DNA from: Nonomuraea thailandensis
GTDB taxonomy: Bacteria > Actinomycetota > Actinomycetes > Streptosporangiales > Streptosporangiaceae
Direction of reading: 5' to 3'
NCBI RefSeq assembly: GCF_024172165.1
Contig: NZ_JAMZEB010000002.1
Span: 3,431,501-3,495,500, forward strand
Length of the DNA stretch: 64,000 nucleotides
Below, piece after piece: positions 35,569 through 43,213 of this stretch (position 1 is the first letter of the stretch; the number at the start of each line of letters is the position of its first letter). The notes beneath the pieces were generated by a model. The model had not been told where the DNA came from and did no database searches. It saw only the letters and a program-made list of their open reading frames with translations. The position numbers and the translations under genes were made by a program.

Positions 35569-36327
35569 TCACTTCGCCTGGAAGCCGCCGTCGATGTTCA
35601 GGATCGCGCCGGCCACGAACGACGCCTTGTCGGACAGGAGCCAGTGGATGCCCTCGGCGATCTCCTCGGGCCGGCCCATGCGCCCGATCGGGTGCATCGC
35701 GGTGATGGTCTCCTCGTCGTACTGGCCGAGGGAGATGGCGCGCGCGATGATGTCGGTCTTGATCGCGCCCGGGGCCACGGCGTTCACGCGCACGCCCTGG
35801 GAGGAGTATTCCAGGCCCGCGGTCTTGGTCAGGCCGACGACCGCGTGCTTGGTGGCCGCGTACGGGCCGCTCCACGGGATGCCGTTGAGGCCCGCGATGG
35901 AGGCGAGGTTGACGATGGCGCCCCCGCGGCCGCCGGCGAGCATCTCGTTGATCTCGCGCTGCAGGCACAGGAACAGGCCCATCACGTTCGTCGACAACAT
36001 CTCCTGGAACTTCACCGGGTCGGCGTCGGCGATCGCTGACGTCTCGTGGGCCAGGCCGGCGTTGTTGACCGCGTAGTCCAGGCGGCCGTACTCGGAAAGG
36101 ACGGAGTCGAACAGGGCGGTGATGCTCTGCGGCGAGTCCATGTCGGCCGCCACGAACGACGCGCTGCCGCCGTCCTTGGTCAGCTCCACGACCGCCTGCT
36201 TGCCGACGTCCTCGCGCCGCCCGCTCACGACGACGTGCACGCCGTCGGCGATCAGCAGCTTCGCGGTCTCCTTGCCGATGCCGGTCGCGCCGCCGGTGAT
36301 GACCGCGATCTTCTTGTCGCTGCTCAT
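35569..36327 (-). CDS. Short-chain dehydrogenase/reductase (classical SDR)
   Basis: The 252-residue protein has the cofactor motif TGGATGIGKETA, NNAG (AVNNAGLA), catalytic Ser in LASIAG and the intact YAATK, plus a GGF ending typical of FabG-like SDRs. An Arg/Asp pattern after the second strand (SGRRED) suggests NADP preference. ATG 36327 is chosen because GGGAGAA lies upstream; the frame stays open 39 codons further. It is divergent from a TetR gene with repeated AGACCGG motifs in between, and probably de-repressed by its substrate. Confidence 0.92.
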   Translation of the reverse strand: MSSDKKIAVITGGATGIGKETAKLLIADGVHVVVSGRREDVGKQAVVELTKDGGSASFVAADMDSPQSITALFDSVLSEYGRLDYAVNNAGLAHETSAIADADPVKFQEMLSTNVMGLFLCLQREINEMLAGGRGGAIVNLASIAGLNGIPWSGPYAATKHAVVGLTKTAGLEYSSQGVRVNAVAPGAIKTDIIARAISLGQYDEETITAMHPIGRMGRPEEIAEGIHWLLSDKASFVAGAILNIDGGFQAK

Positions 36328-36393
36328 GATGGGTTCTCCCTTGCGTTCATGGTTGACCGCGCACGTTGTGCGCGGTTGCCCCGGGCCGTTAAC

Positions 36394-36458
36394 AGACCGG
36401 CGGGCTCTTGTAATGAAATTAACGTACCACCGGTCTGATGTCAAAAGACCGGAGGTCT
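36394..36458. promoter_or_regulatory. Cluster of AGACCGG operator motifs (SDR/TetR intergenic)
   Basis: AGACCGG occurs at 36394-36400, in reverse as CCGGTCT at 36430-36436, and again at 36446-36452, where it extends into the palindrome AGACC-GGA-GGTCT (36446-36458). The last lies 14 bases before the TetR start. They are likely binding sites of that TetR. Confidence 0.55.
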
Positions 36459-36471
36459 GTAGGATGGGGGC

Positions 36472-37149
36472 ATGCCCACCTTCCAGCGCGCCCGCAGCGA
36501 GGAACAGCGCGAGCTCCGCAGGCGAGCGATCCTCGACGCCACGGCCGCGATGCTGAACGAGATGCCGGTCGCCGAGGTCAGCCTCAACGAGCTGAGCCGC
36601 CGGGTCGGCCTGGCCAAGTCCAACGTCCTGCGCTACTTCGAATCGCGCGAGGCCATCCTGCTGGAACTGCTGGACCGGGCATGGAAACAGTGGATCGACG
36701 ACCTGCCCGGCCGCTTGGCTGCCGAGGTCGGCGAAGCCGGCTCCGCGGGGGAGCGCGGTGACCGGCTGGCCACGGCCCTCACCCGATCACTGGAGGAGCG
36801 CCAGGTTCTGTGCGACCTTCTCAGCGCGCAGGCCGGCGTCCTGGAACGCAACGTTTCCGCCGACCTGGCCGGCCAGTGGAAGAGGACGGCGATCGGGAAC
36901 GTCGACACCATGGCCCGCCTGATGCGGCACCATCTGCCCGAACTGGGCGACCGCGCCCAGACGTTGTGCGCTCAGACCATCATGATCACCGCCGCAGTCT
37001 GGACGCACGCGCGACCGTCCGCGGCCATGCTCGACGCCTACGACGCCGATCCCTCCCTGGCGGTGTTGCGTATGGATTTCGCGCCCACCTTGCGGGACAT
37101 GCTGTCCACCTTTGTCGCCGGCACCCTGACCCGCGCCGCCTCGCCCTGA
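36472..37149 (+). CDS. TetR-family regulator
   Basis: The 225-residue protein has a helix-turn-helix (LNELSRRVGLAKSNVLRYFE) and an all-helical ligand domain. The ATG at 36472 follows AGGATGGGGG. It is divergent from the SDR/hydrolase genes and, with the AGACCGG motif cluster between them, is the likely repressor of both sides. The inducing ligand cannot be predicted. Confidence 0.9.
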   Translation: MPTFQRARSEEQRELRRRAILDATAAMLNEMPVAEVSLNELSRRVGLAKSNVLRYFESREAILLELLDRAWKQWIDDLPGRLAAEVGEAGSAGERGDRLATALTRSLEERQVLCDLLSAQAGVLERNVSADLAGQWKRTAIGNVDTMARLMRHHLPELGDRAQTLCAQTIMITAAVWTHARPSAAMLDAYDADPSLAVLRMDFAPTLRDMLSTFVAGTLTRAASP

Positions 37150-37481
37150 GAGGGCGTTTGATCTGAGCCCGTTCACCTCAAGTCCTCCAGATTCCGGCCC
37201 TGCGGTGCCAGGGCCAGGCCCCACTCTGGTACGCCGGGCTGATCGGGCACATCAGTCACTTGACGGCGAGCTGCAAAGGCCTCGAAGGGCTGGCAGCTCG
37301 CGACATTGAGTTATCCGACCCAGGAAGCCGCTCAAGTCCTGCTTCCCCTTGCTCGAACAGGCCTGTCCCTGGTCGTGGCCCCACAGCCGGCCGCGACCGT
37401 CGTCGCCCCCCCGGCGGCGGCAACCTCACCGGCGAGTTCGGGGTCGAGCACGACCCCGCCGTCACCGCGGCGACGACCTGA
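37150..37481. other. No recognisable gene
   Basis: Short frames on both strands lack start signals and motifs. I see nothing to annotate in this spacer. Confidence 0.4.
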
Positions 37482-37935
37482 TCAGGGCAGCAGGCCGCGC
37501 GCGTAGGCGGTGGCGGCTGCGGCGGCCCGATCGGAAACGCCCAATTTGGTGTAGATGTGCGCCAGGTGGGTCTTGACCGTCGTCTCGCTGATGAACAGCG
37601 CCGCGGCCGCCTCCCTGTTGGTCGCGCCGCCCGCCACCAGCCGCAGCACGCTGTGCTCGCGCTCGCTCAGCTCGGCCGCCCTGGCAGCGGGCTCGCGCAC
37701 CCGCCGCAGCACGCGAGCCGCCACGGCCGGCAGCACGTCGTCGTCCCCGTCGTACGTCGTCAGCACCAGCACCCGGGCCGACGGCACCCGCGCGGTCAGC
37801 AGCCCGATGAACTCCGCTCCGCCCAGCCCGGCATCCGCAGGCCGGTCAGTACGACGTCGGGCTGTTCCCGTACGGCCACCGCCAGCCCTTCCGCGCCGTG
37901 GCCTTGCACGCTGACCAAGTCGGGCTGTAGAGGGG
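37482..37935 (-). pseudogene. NarL-type response regulator, truncated and internally deleted
   Basis: The first third of the receiver domain is missing, cut at about 37935 where an IS5-like remnant begins. The rest reads EQPDVVLTGLRMPG, shifts by one lost base near 37825, then GGAEFIGLLTARVPSARVLV and LTTYDGDDD. VLPAVAARVLRR follows at once, so about 30 residues carrying the conserved Lys are deleted in frame. The LuxR helix-turn-helix (LSEREHSVLRLVAGGATNRE, TTVKTHLAHIYTKL) is intact. It cannot be phosphorylated normally. Confidence 0.75.
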
Positions 37936-37949
37936 GCGGCCACAGCTCG

Positions 37950-38377
37950 CGCCGTTGTCCGGGGTCTGTCCGGCCACCGTATGCCGGGTCATCCAGCGCT
38001 TGGGCCCGCTGCTCGCCCTGGAGCCCGGCAGCGCGCGCAGCCGAGGCCGCGGAACGGCTGTGGATCGCGAACGGCACCCTGATCCCGGTAGGGGACCGCA
38101 CCGTCGCCGCTTCCGGCAAGAACTACCACTTCTCTGCGAACGTGCCCTGTGTCAACACCGGCCTGCTCGTCCCGCACCGAAGACGGACGGGACGACCTCT
38201 GCTACGGGCCAGGAGGAAGACAACGCTGAACACCGGCGCATCCGCGCCCTCGTCGAGCACACCTTCGCCCGGATGAAGAACTACAAGATCCTGCGTGATT
38301 GCCGGCAGAGAGGGTCCGGACTCCACCACGCGGTCCAAGCCGTCGCACACATGCACGACCTCGCCCTCCCAGCATGA
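37950..38377 (+). pseudogene. IS5/Harbinger-like transposase, frameshifted remnant
   Basis: Fragments in three frames form one DDE transposase tail: CPATVCRVIQRLGPLLAL, then RLWIANGTLIPVGDRTVAAS and GKNYHFSANV, then ALVEHTFARMKNYKILRDCR and a tail ending HMHDLALPA. The frames must be changed at least twice, so it is dead. It probably cut off the response regulator beside it. Confidence 0.75.
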
Positions 38378-38674
38378 GCACCACTGCCGCAGAACGGCAC
38401 TGACCTGCTCACACACGGACTTCTGCAAAGGGCTGTTGGAGTCGCTCCCACTCGGCGTTCGTCAAGTCACCACGCCCCATGCACTCATCGTGACAAGATC
38501 CATCACCACAACTGGTGCCGCGTCAGGCAACGTTTGCGACGTTCGTCGTTGGCCCTGAGCCGACGGTAGGTGACGTGGCACCGCGCATCGAAGTCGAGCG
38601 TCATGGGCGCCGTCCCGTTGCGAACCTGAACGCCCCGAGCGCCGAATCAGTCGCGCGCTCGGTCTGCGGTCTGG

Positions 38675-38766
38675 TTCGCATCACGACGGCGTTACAGTTC
38701 GCATCACGACGGCGTTACAGTTCGCGTCACGACGGCGTTACAGTTCGCGTCGCGACGGTGTTGAGC
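38675..38766. repeat. 23-bp tandem direct repeat, three good copies plus one diverged
   Basis: Units at 38675-38697, 38698-38720 and 38721-38743 each read TTC followed by GCATCACGACGGCGTTACAG (third copy GCGTCAC); a fourth, more diverged unit covers 38744-38766. Each unit contains the imperfect inverted pair GTCAC/GTTAC or its like. They lie about 95 bases before the DHFR-like gene in a 480-base gene-free stretch (38378-38861), so could be regulator iterons. Copies sit head to tail without spacers, so this is not a CRISPR array. Confidence 0.8.
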
Positions 38767-38861
38767 AGGTGGGATCGGGCGCCGATGAGAAATGGCGCCG
38801 ACAGTCGTCTAAGTAGACGTCCGGTGAAAACGCGCTGCGCGCATCAAGGGAGAGCAATGAG

Positions 38862-39431
38862 ATGAGACCACTTCGATACTCGATCAACGTCACGCTCGAC
38901 GGCTGCTGCCATCACGAGGCAGGGCTCCCCCCGGACGAGGAGTCGATGCGCTACTGGACCGCTGAGATGGAGCGAGCCGATGCCCTGCTGTTCGGCCGGG
39001 TGACCTACGAGATGATGGAGTCGGCGTGGCGGAAGCCGGCCACGGACACGTGGCCTGACTGGATGGATGAGTGGCAGATCCCGTTCGCCGAGACCATCGA
39101 CCGGGCGAAGAAGCACGTCGTGTCGAGCACGCTGAGCGGGGTCGATTGGAATGCCGAGCTGGTGCGAGGCGACTTGGGGCAAGCGGTTCAGCGGCTCAAG
39201 CAGGAGTCAGGTGAGGGCCTGTGGGTGGGTGGCGTGACGCTCCCCCTGGCGTTGGCAGATCTGGGACTGATCGACGAGTACGAGTTCCTTGTGCAGCCGG
39301 TCCTTGCCGGACACGGGCCGACGTTGCTCGCCGGCCTGCGCGAGCGCATCCAGCTCGAGCCCGTGGAGCGCCACGAGTTCCGGTCGGGGGCGGTCGCCCT
39401 GCGATACCGGCCCACGCGAGTTACGGCTTGA
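38862..39431 (+). CDS. Dihydrofolate reductase-family protein (RibD C-terminal-like)
   Basis: The 189-residue protein matches the YyaP/YwjB group of DHFR-like reductases: N-terminal LRYSINVTLDG, DALLFGRVTYEMM, and an NADPH-binding LWVGGVTLPLALADLGLIDE (20 residues shown). These proteins are usually annotated as deaminase/reductases of unknown substrate, not as true DHFR. ATG 38862 follows AAGGGAG. An unusual 23-bp tandem repeat lies upstream and may regulate it. Confidence 0.9.
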   Translation: MRPLRYSINVTLDGCCHHEAGLPPDEESMRYWTAEMERADALLFGRVTYEMMESAWRKPATDTWPDWMDEWQIPFAETIDRAKKHVVSSTLSGVDWNAELVRGDLGQAVQRLKQESGEGLWVGGVTLPLALADLGLIDEYEFLVQPVLAGHGPTLLAGLRERIQLEPVERHEFRSGAVALRYRPTRVTA

Positions 39432-39600
39432 CGTGATTTATCCTGGCACGTAGACCGCTCCCTCGCGACGGAGCGACGGCCCGGGGTCGCGTTGGCCGCG
39501 CTGGCCGTGCCCCCGAACACGCGGACATATCGACGGGGGACATCGCCCCGAGGTGCCGGTAGCGGACAGGGCAAACGTTGCCTGACGTGGCGCCAGTCGG

Positions 39601-39826
39601 CGAACAGGCCGCCGGCCGGACGCCGTCTGCCCTGCTGCAGGACGCGGCCCAGCAGGCCGCGCATCGCCATCGGCTCCAGGCCGCGCAGGTGCAGGCTGAC
39701 GATGCGGAGGAACGACGCGGGCTCGGTCTCCTCCAGGACGAGGGCCCGCACATCGCGCAGCCGCAGCTCGGCGGCCGGCATCGCGCGGGTCGGCCCGCAC
39801 CCGGCGGTGATCACGTCGAAGATCAT
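39601..39826 (-). pseudogene. FAD-dependent aromatic/rifampicin monooxygenase, N-terminal scrap
   Basis: About 75 codons resemble the start of Rox-like class A flavin monooxygenases (FDVITAGCGPTRAMPAAELR, DVRALVLEETEPASFLRIVS, RGLLGRVLQQGRRRPAGGLF). The FAD motif GxGxxG is damaged (GCGPTR) and the remaining 400 residues are absent. The gene is dead. Confidence 0.7.
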
Positions 39827-39876
39827 CGGTGTTGCCCTCCGGGAGTGCCTTGGTGGTCAGGCGCTCCCGGCGACAC

Positions 39877-39936
39877 CTACGTCGATCGCCCGGCCGCGAC
39901 AGCGAGGCCGAGCACCCACAGCGATACAGCGTTCAT
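39877..39936 (-). CDS. Possible 19-residue hydrophobic peptide
   Basis: MNAVSLWVLGLAVAAGRST begins at ATG 39936 behind GAGGTGAG. It lies downstream of the Ser/Thr kinase gene on the same strand, 74 bases after its stop. It would form a single membrane-embedded helix. Without relatives it remains speculative. Confidence 0.25.
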   Translation of the reverse strand: MNAVSLWVLGLAVAAGRST

Positions 39937-40010
39937 GGGTCTCACCTCCTCGGGCGGTGTCACGGCCGACCGCACGCTACAAGCCCGGGGATCACCGCGT
40001 CCCGTTCTTT

Positions 40011-41471
40011 TCACGAGGAGCCTTCGATGGGGACGCCCCGGTAGCGGCCGAGGCCCAGCAGGTTGAGGTCGGCACTGTCGGCTTCGGGGAGCCCGCGGAA
40101 GGTGGCGAAGAACTGCAGCGACTCGCCCGCGTCGATCGCGTTGGCGTAGCTGTACCAGTACGTGCACGAGCAGACGCCGTCCTCGGTGTCCGGATGGGAC
40201 GACTTGTTCGAGCCGTCCGGCCGGATCGTGATCCCGTGCACGCTCCACGACTCGCCGCCGCCCAGCAGGTGGGCCAGGTCGGCCTTGTCTCCGGGCGCGC
40301 CGATGTTCTCGACCGTCCACTCCAGCCGCGTCTGGTCGAACTCGCGCGTCAGCTTGTCGATCGAGACGTGGACGGGGATCCGCCGCCCGTTGGCGTTCTC
40401 GATGTAGGTGTCGCGGGCGGCCAGGCCCGTGGTGGTGTGGACGTGCGCGGGCGCCGGCCCGGCGGTGGTGACCTGAGCCAGTGGGGACGTACCCCCCGAA
40501 GCGCCCGAACTGCCCGGACTGTTCGACTGCAACAGCACCGTAGCCGTGACGGCCGAGACCAGCAGCGCGGCGGCGATCGCCGCCGCCGGGCGCACCCACC
40601 GCCACCTCGACGGAGCGCGCGCCGGCTGCCGCACGGCCTGCTGCTCCCAGGATTGGCTGACCAGGTTCGTGGCCGCGGCCACGTTGATCGACTCGCGGCC
40701 GAGCAGGCGGTCGAGAAGCTGCTGCGACGTCGGCCGCCGGGCCGGGTCCTTGGCCAGCGCCTGCTCCACCAGCGGGTACAGCCTGCCGTCCAGGTTGCTC
40801 AGGTCCGGCGCGTAGTGCACCACCCGGTACAGCACCTCGGGCGGGCCGCCCACGCCGAACGGCGGCTTGCCCGTCGCCGCGTACACGACCACGCCGCCCC
40901 ACGCGAACACGTCACTGGCGGCCGTGACCGGCTCGCCGCCGGCCTGCTCGGGCGACATGTAGGCGGGCGTGCCCACGATGGACGCCGACTTGGTCGCGTC
41001 CGGCGTCATGAACTGGGCGATGCCGAAGTCGATGACCCGGGGGCCGATGGAGCTGAGCAGGATGTTGGCGGGCTTGAGGTCGCGGTGCACGATTCCGGCC
41101 TGGTGGATGGCGACGAGCGCGGTGGCCACGCCGACGGCCAGGGCCTCCAGGTTCGCGCCCGACATGGGGGCGCCGTCGCGGATCGCCGTGGCCAGGTCGG
41201 GGCCGTCGACGTACTCGGTGACGATGTAGGCGCTCTGCCCGTCGAGGCCCGCGTCCAGGACGGGGGCGGTGCAGAAGCGGGCCACGCGGCGCGCCGCCTC
41301 CACCTCCCTGGTGAAGCGGCGCTCGAAGCCGTCGTCCGTGCCGGGGTTCAGGACCTTGAGCGCCACGGGTGGCGAGTCTCCGAGCCGCGCCAGGTACACG
41401 GTGCCCATCCCGCCTTGTCCGAGGCGTTTGATGATGGTGTACGGGCCGATGCGTCGGGTTTCGTCACTCAC
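40011..41471 (-). CDS. Transmembrane Ser/Thr protein kinase with an extracellular domain
   Basis: The 486-residue protein has a complete kinase domain (residues 1-270): glycine loop LGQGGMGTVYLA, Lys39, catalytic HRDLKPAN (Asp131), DFG (Asp148) and activation segment GTPAYMSPEQA. A membrane helix follows at about 294-315, then a 170-residue extracellular domain with two close cysteines in VCSCTYWYSY. The outer domain is not a PASTA domain and probably senses an unknown ligand. It starts at GTG 41471. No substrate is encoded beside it. Confidence 0.92.
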   Translation of the reverse strand: MSDETRRIGPYTIIKRLGQGGMGTVYLARLGDSPPVALKVLNPGTDDGFERRFTREVEAARRVARFCTAPVLDAGLDGQSAYIVTEYVDGPDLATAIRDGAPMSGANLEALAVGVATALVAIHQAGIVHRDLKPANILLSSIGPRVIDFGIAQFMTPDATKSASIVGTPAYMSPEQAGGEPVTAASDVFAWGGVVVYAATGKPPFGVGGPPEVLYRVVHYAPDLSNLDGRLYPLVEQALAKDPARRPTSQQLLDRLLGRESINVAAATNLVSQSWEQQAVRQPARAPSRWRWVRPAAAIAAALLVSAVTATVLLQSNSPGSSGASGGTSPLAQVTTAGPAPAHVHTTTGLAARDTYIENANGRRIPVHVSIDKLTREFDQTRLEWTVENIGAPGDKADLAHLLGGGESWSVHGITIRPDGSNKSSHPDTEDGVCSCTYWYSYANAIDAGESLQFFATFRGLPEADSADLNLLGLGRYRGVPIEGSS

Positions 41472-41534
41472 GTGTCGATTGTGATCAAGGTTGCTTGCGA
41501 TTCGGTATCAGAACGCTTACTTCCCGTACGGGAC

Positions 41535-41680
41535 CTTCAGCGGCGTCCGCCCCAGGAGTAGAAGGCGCCCCGCAGGTGCTCGAAACGGTGATCGACGTGG
41601 TCCTCCGACCATTCCACGTCCGCGAGGAGCCGGGCCGGGTCCCCCGCGGGCTCCACGCGTAGCCGTGCGGGCTGTCCAGG
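41535..41680 (-). pseudogene. C-terminal fragment of an unknown protein
   Basis: The minus strand reads VEPAGDPARLLADVEWSEDH and VDHRFEHLRGAFYSWGGRR before a stop. The sequence looks like genuine protein but has no start and no recognised family. Confidence 0.35.
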
Positions 41681-41857
41681 GAGCACCACCGGCGTGGACG
41701 GCATGGATCGAACGCTGGTACGCCACCTCCACGCTCACCCCCGAAGTCCGTGGGATCTTTCGCAGCGTCCTGTCCAAGGGCGGCCGCTGGCTCGCCACCG
41801 AGCACCCTGAGATCATCGAACCCCGCCAGTGGACACGTGAGCTCTCGCCACGCACTA

Positions 41858-42891
41858 GGCCGTGTTTCAGAAGTGACTTGAGTGGCGGTTGCTCGAGGTG
41901 TTCGTAGATCGACAAAAAAAGAGGTCTCCGGTAGATGAGTCAACGACCAAGAAGACCATCTGCACGGAGACCTCGTGGACACCTTACCGGTGGCCGGGCG
42001 GGCTGATCTGACCGATGCGCAGTGGGCGGTGCTGGAGCCGCTGCTGCCGGTCGGCCGCAAGCCAGGGCGCCCGCCGACCTGGACGAAACGGCAGCTCATT
42101 AATGGGATCCGGTGGCGGGTTCGGGTGGGGGCGCCATGGCGGGACGTGCCGGAGCGGTACGGATGCTGGCAGACGATCTACGGGTTGTTCCGGCGCTGGC
42201 AGCGTGCCGGAACCTGGCAGCAGATCCTGACCGTCTTGCAGGCTCAGGCGGACGCGGCTGGGCTGATCACGTGGGATGTGAGTGTCGACTCCACCGTCTG
42301 CCGGGCTCATCAGCACGCCGCCGGGGCGCGGAAAAGGGGGATCTGCAGGTCGAGTCGCCGGGCGGGGTGCAGGAAGAGCCGGCCGATCACGGGCTGGGGC
42401 GTTCCCGGGGTGGCTTGAGCACCAAACTGCACCTGGCCACCGAGCAGGGCCGCAGAGCACTGTCGATCGTGCTGACGGCCGGGCAGCGTGGTGACAGCCC
42501 GCAGTTCACGGCGGTCTTGGAGGGCATCCGGGTGCCGCGCCTGGGCGGGGGCCGGCCCCGTACCCGGCCGGACCGGGTGCTGGCCGATAAGGCCTACAGC
42601 TCGCGCGGTAACCGCCGTTACCTGCGCAGGCGCGGCATCAAGGCCACCATCCCGATCAAGCTGGACCAAGCCGCCGCCCGGCGCAGGAAGGGGACGAAGG
42701 GCGGCCGGCCACCGGCCTTCGACCCCGAGTCCTACAAGCTGCGTCACGCCGTGGAATGCGGCATCAACCGGCTCAAGGGCTACCGGGCGGTGGCTACCCG
42801 CTTCGACAAGCTGGCCGTGCGCTACGAAGCGACTGTTCATATCGCCGTGATCGACACCTGGCTATGAGCGCACCACTTCTGAAACACGGCC
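41858..42891 (+). mobile_element. IS5-family (IS427-like) insertion sequence, 1034 bp
   Basis: Perfect 18-bp terminal inverted repeats (GGCCGTGTTTCAGAAGTG at 41858-41875 and its reverse complement at 42874-42891) are flanked by TA on both sides (41856-41857 and 42892-42893), the likely target duplication. It encodes one DDE transposase in two overlapping frames. All ends and catalytic motifs are present, so it may be recently inserted and mobile. Confidence 0.9.
41975..42867 (+). CDS. IS5-family transposase, read in two frames (-1 shift)
   Basis: The first frame (41975-42418, from GTG) has the N-terminal DUF4096-like region (LTDAQWAVLEPLLPVGRKPG) and the first catalytic Asp in WDVSVDST. The second frame, one base back, gives LGRSRGGLSTKLHLA, the second Asp in VLADKAYSSRGNR and the Glu in ECGINRLKGYRAVATRFDKL. 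The switch fits the run AAAAGGGGG at 42332-42340, where a -1 slip on GGG keeps pairing. Programmed frameshifting is known in this IS group; a plain mutation is the alternative. Confidence 0.8.
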
Positions 42892-43213
42892 TAAGGCCGA
42901 TCTCACCGCGACCGGAACGTCCTTCCGCGACCTGCACGAGTGGGAACACATTTCACGACCATTCGACCCCGCCACCGCTCTGCGTACCCCCCGAACCATC
43001 CAGGCGCTTATCGGTCCGGATCCTCGCGTCATCGACGACGACATGTGGGCCAAGCCGCTGTGGGCCGAGTGAAAAGTCGCGGTATCAGGCTGGGCGGAAG
43101 CGGGCTTGGCTTTGGCGGCAGACGCCGAGCTGAGCGGGCACGGCCCTTAAGGCCGCCCATGCGACAGAAAACGCAAGTCCTGTGTCACAGAGGTGCGGCA
43201 CCGTGGGCAGAGG

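Larger units (their letters stand above)
41681..43072 (+). pseudogene. Site-specific recombinase-like gene fragment, split by an IS element
   Basis: Left of the IS the frame reads WTAWIERWYATSTLTPEVRG and GGRWLATEHPEIIEPRQWTR; right of it FRDLHEWEHISRPFDPATAL, TPRTIQALIGPDPRVIDDDM and WAKPLWAE with a stop at 43070-43072. Removing 41858-42891 and one TA copy joins both parts in frame through RELSPRTKADLTATG. The sequence resembles the core-binding region of large actinobacterial tyrosine recombinases. It lacks the N-terminus and the catalytic C-terminus, so it was perhaps a remnant before the IS arrived. Confidence 0.6.

Noticed and set aside
38675..38766. CRISPR array
   Set aside because: Units are contiguous with no spacers and no cas genes are present.
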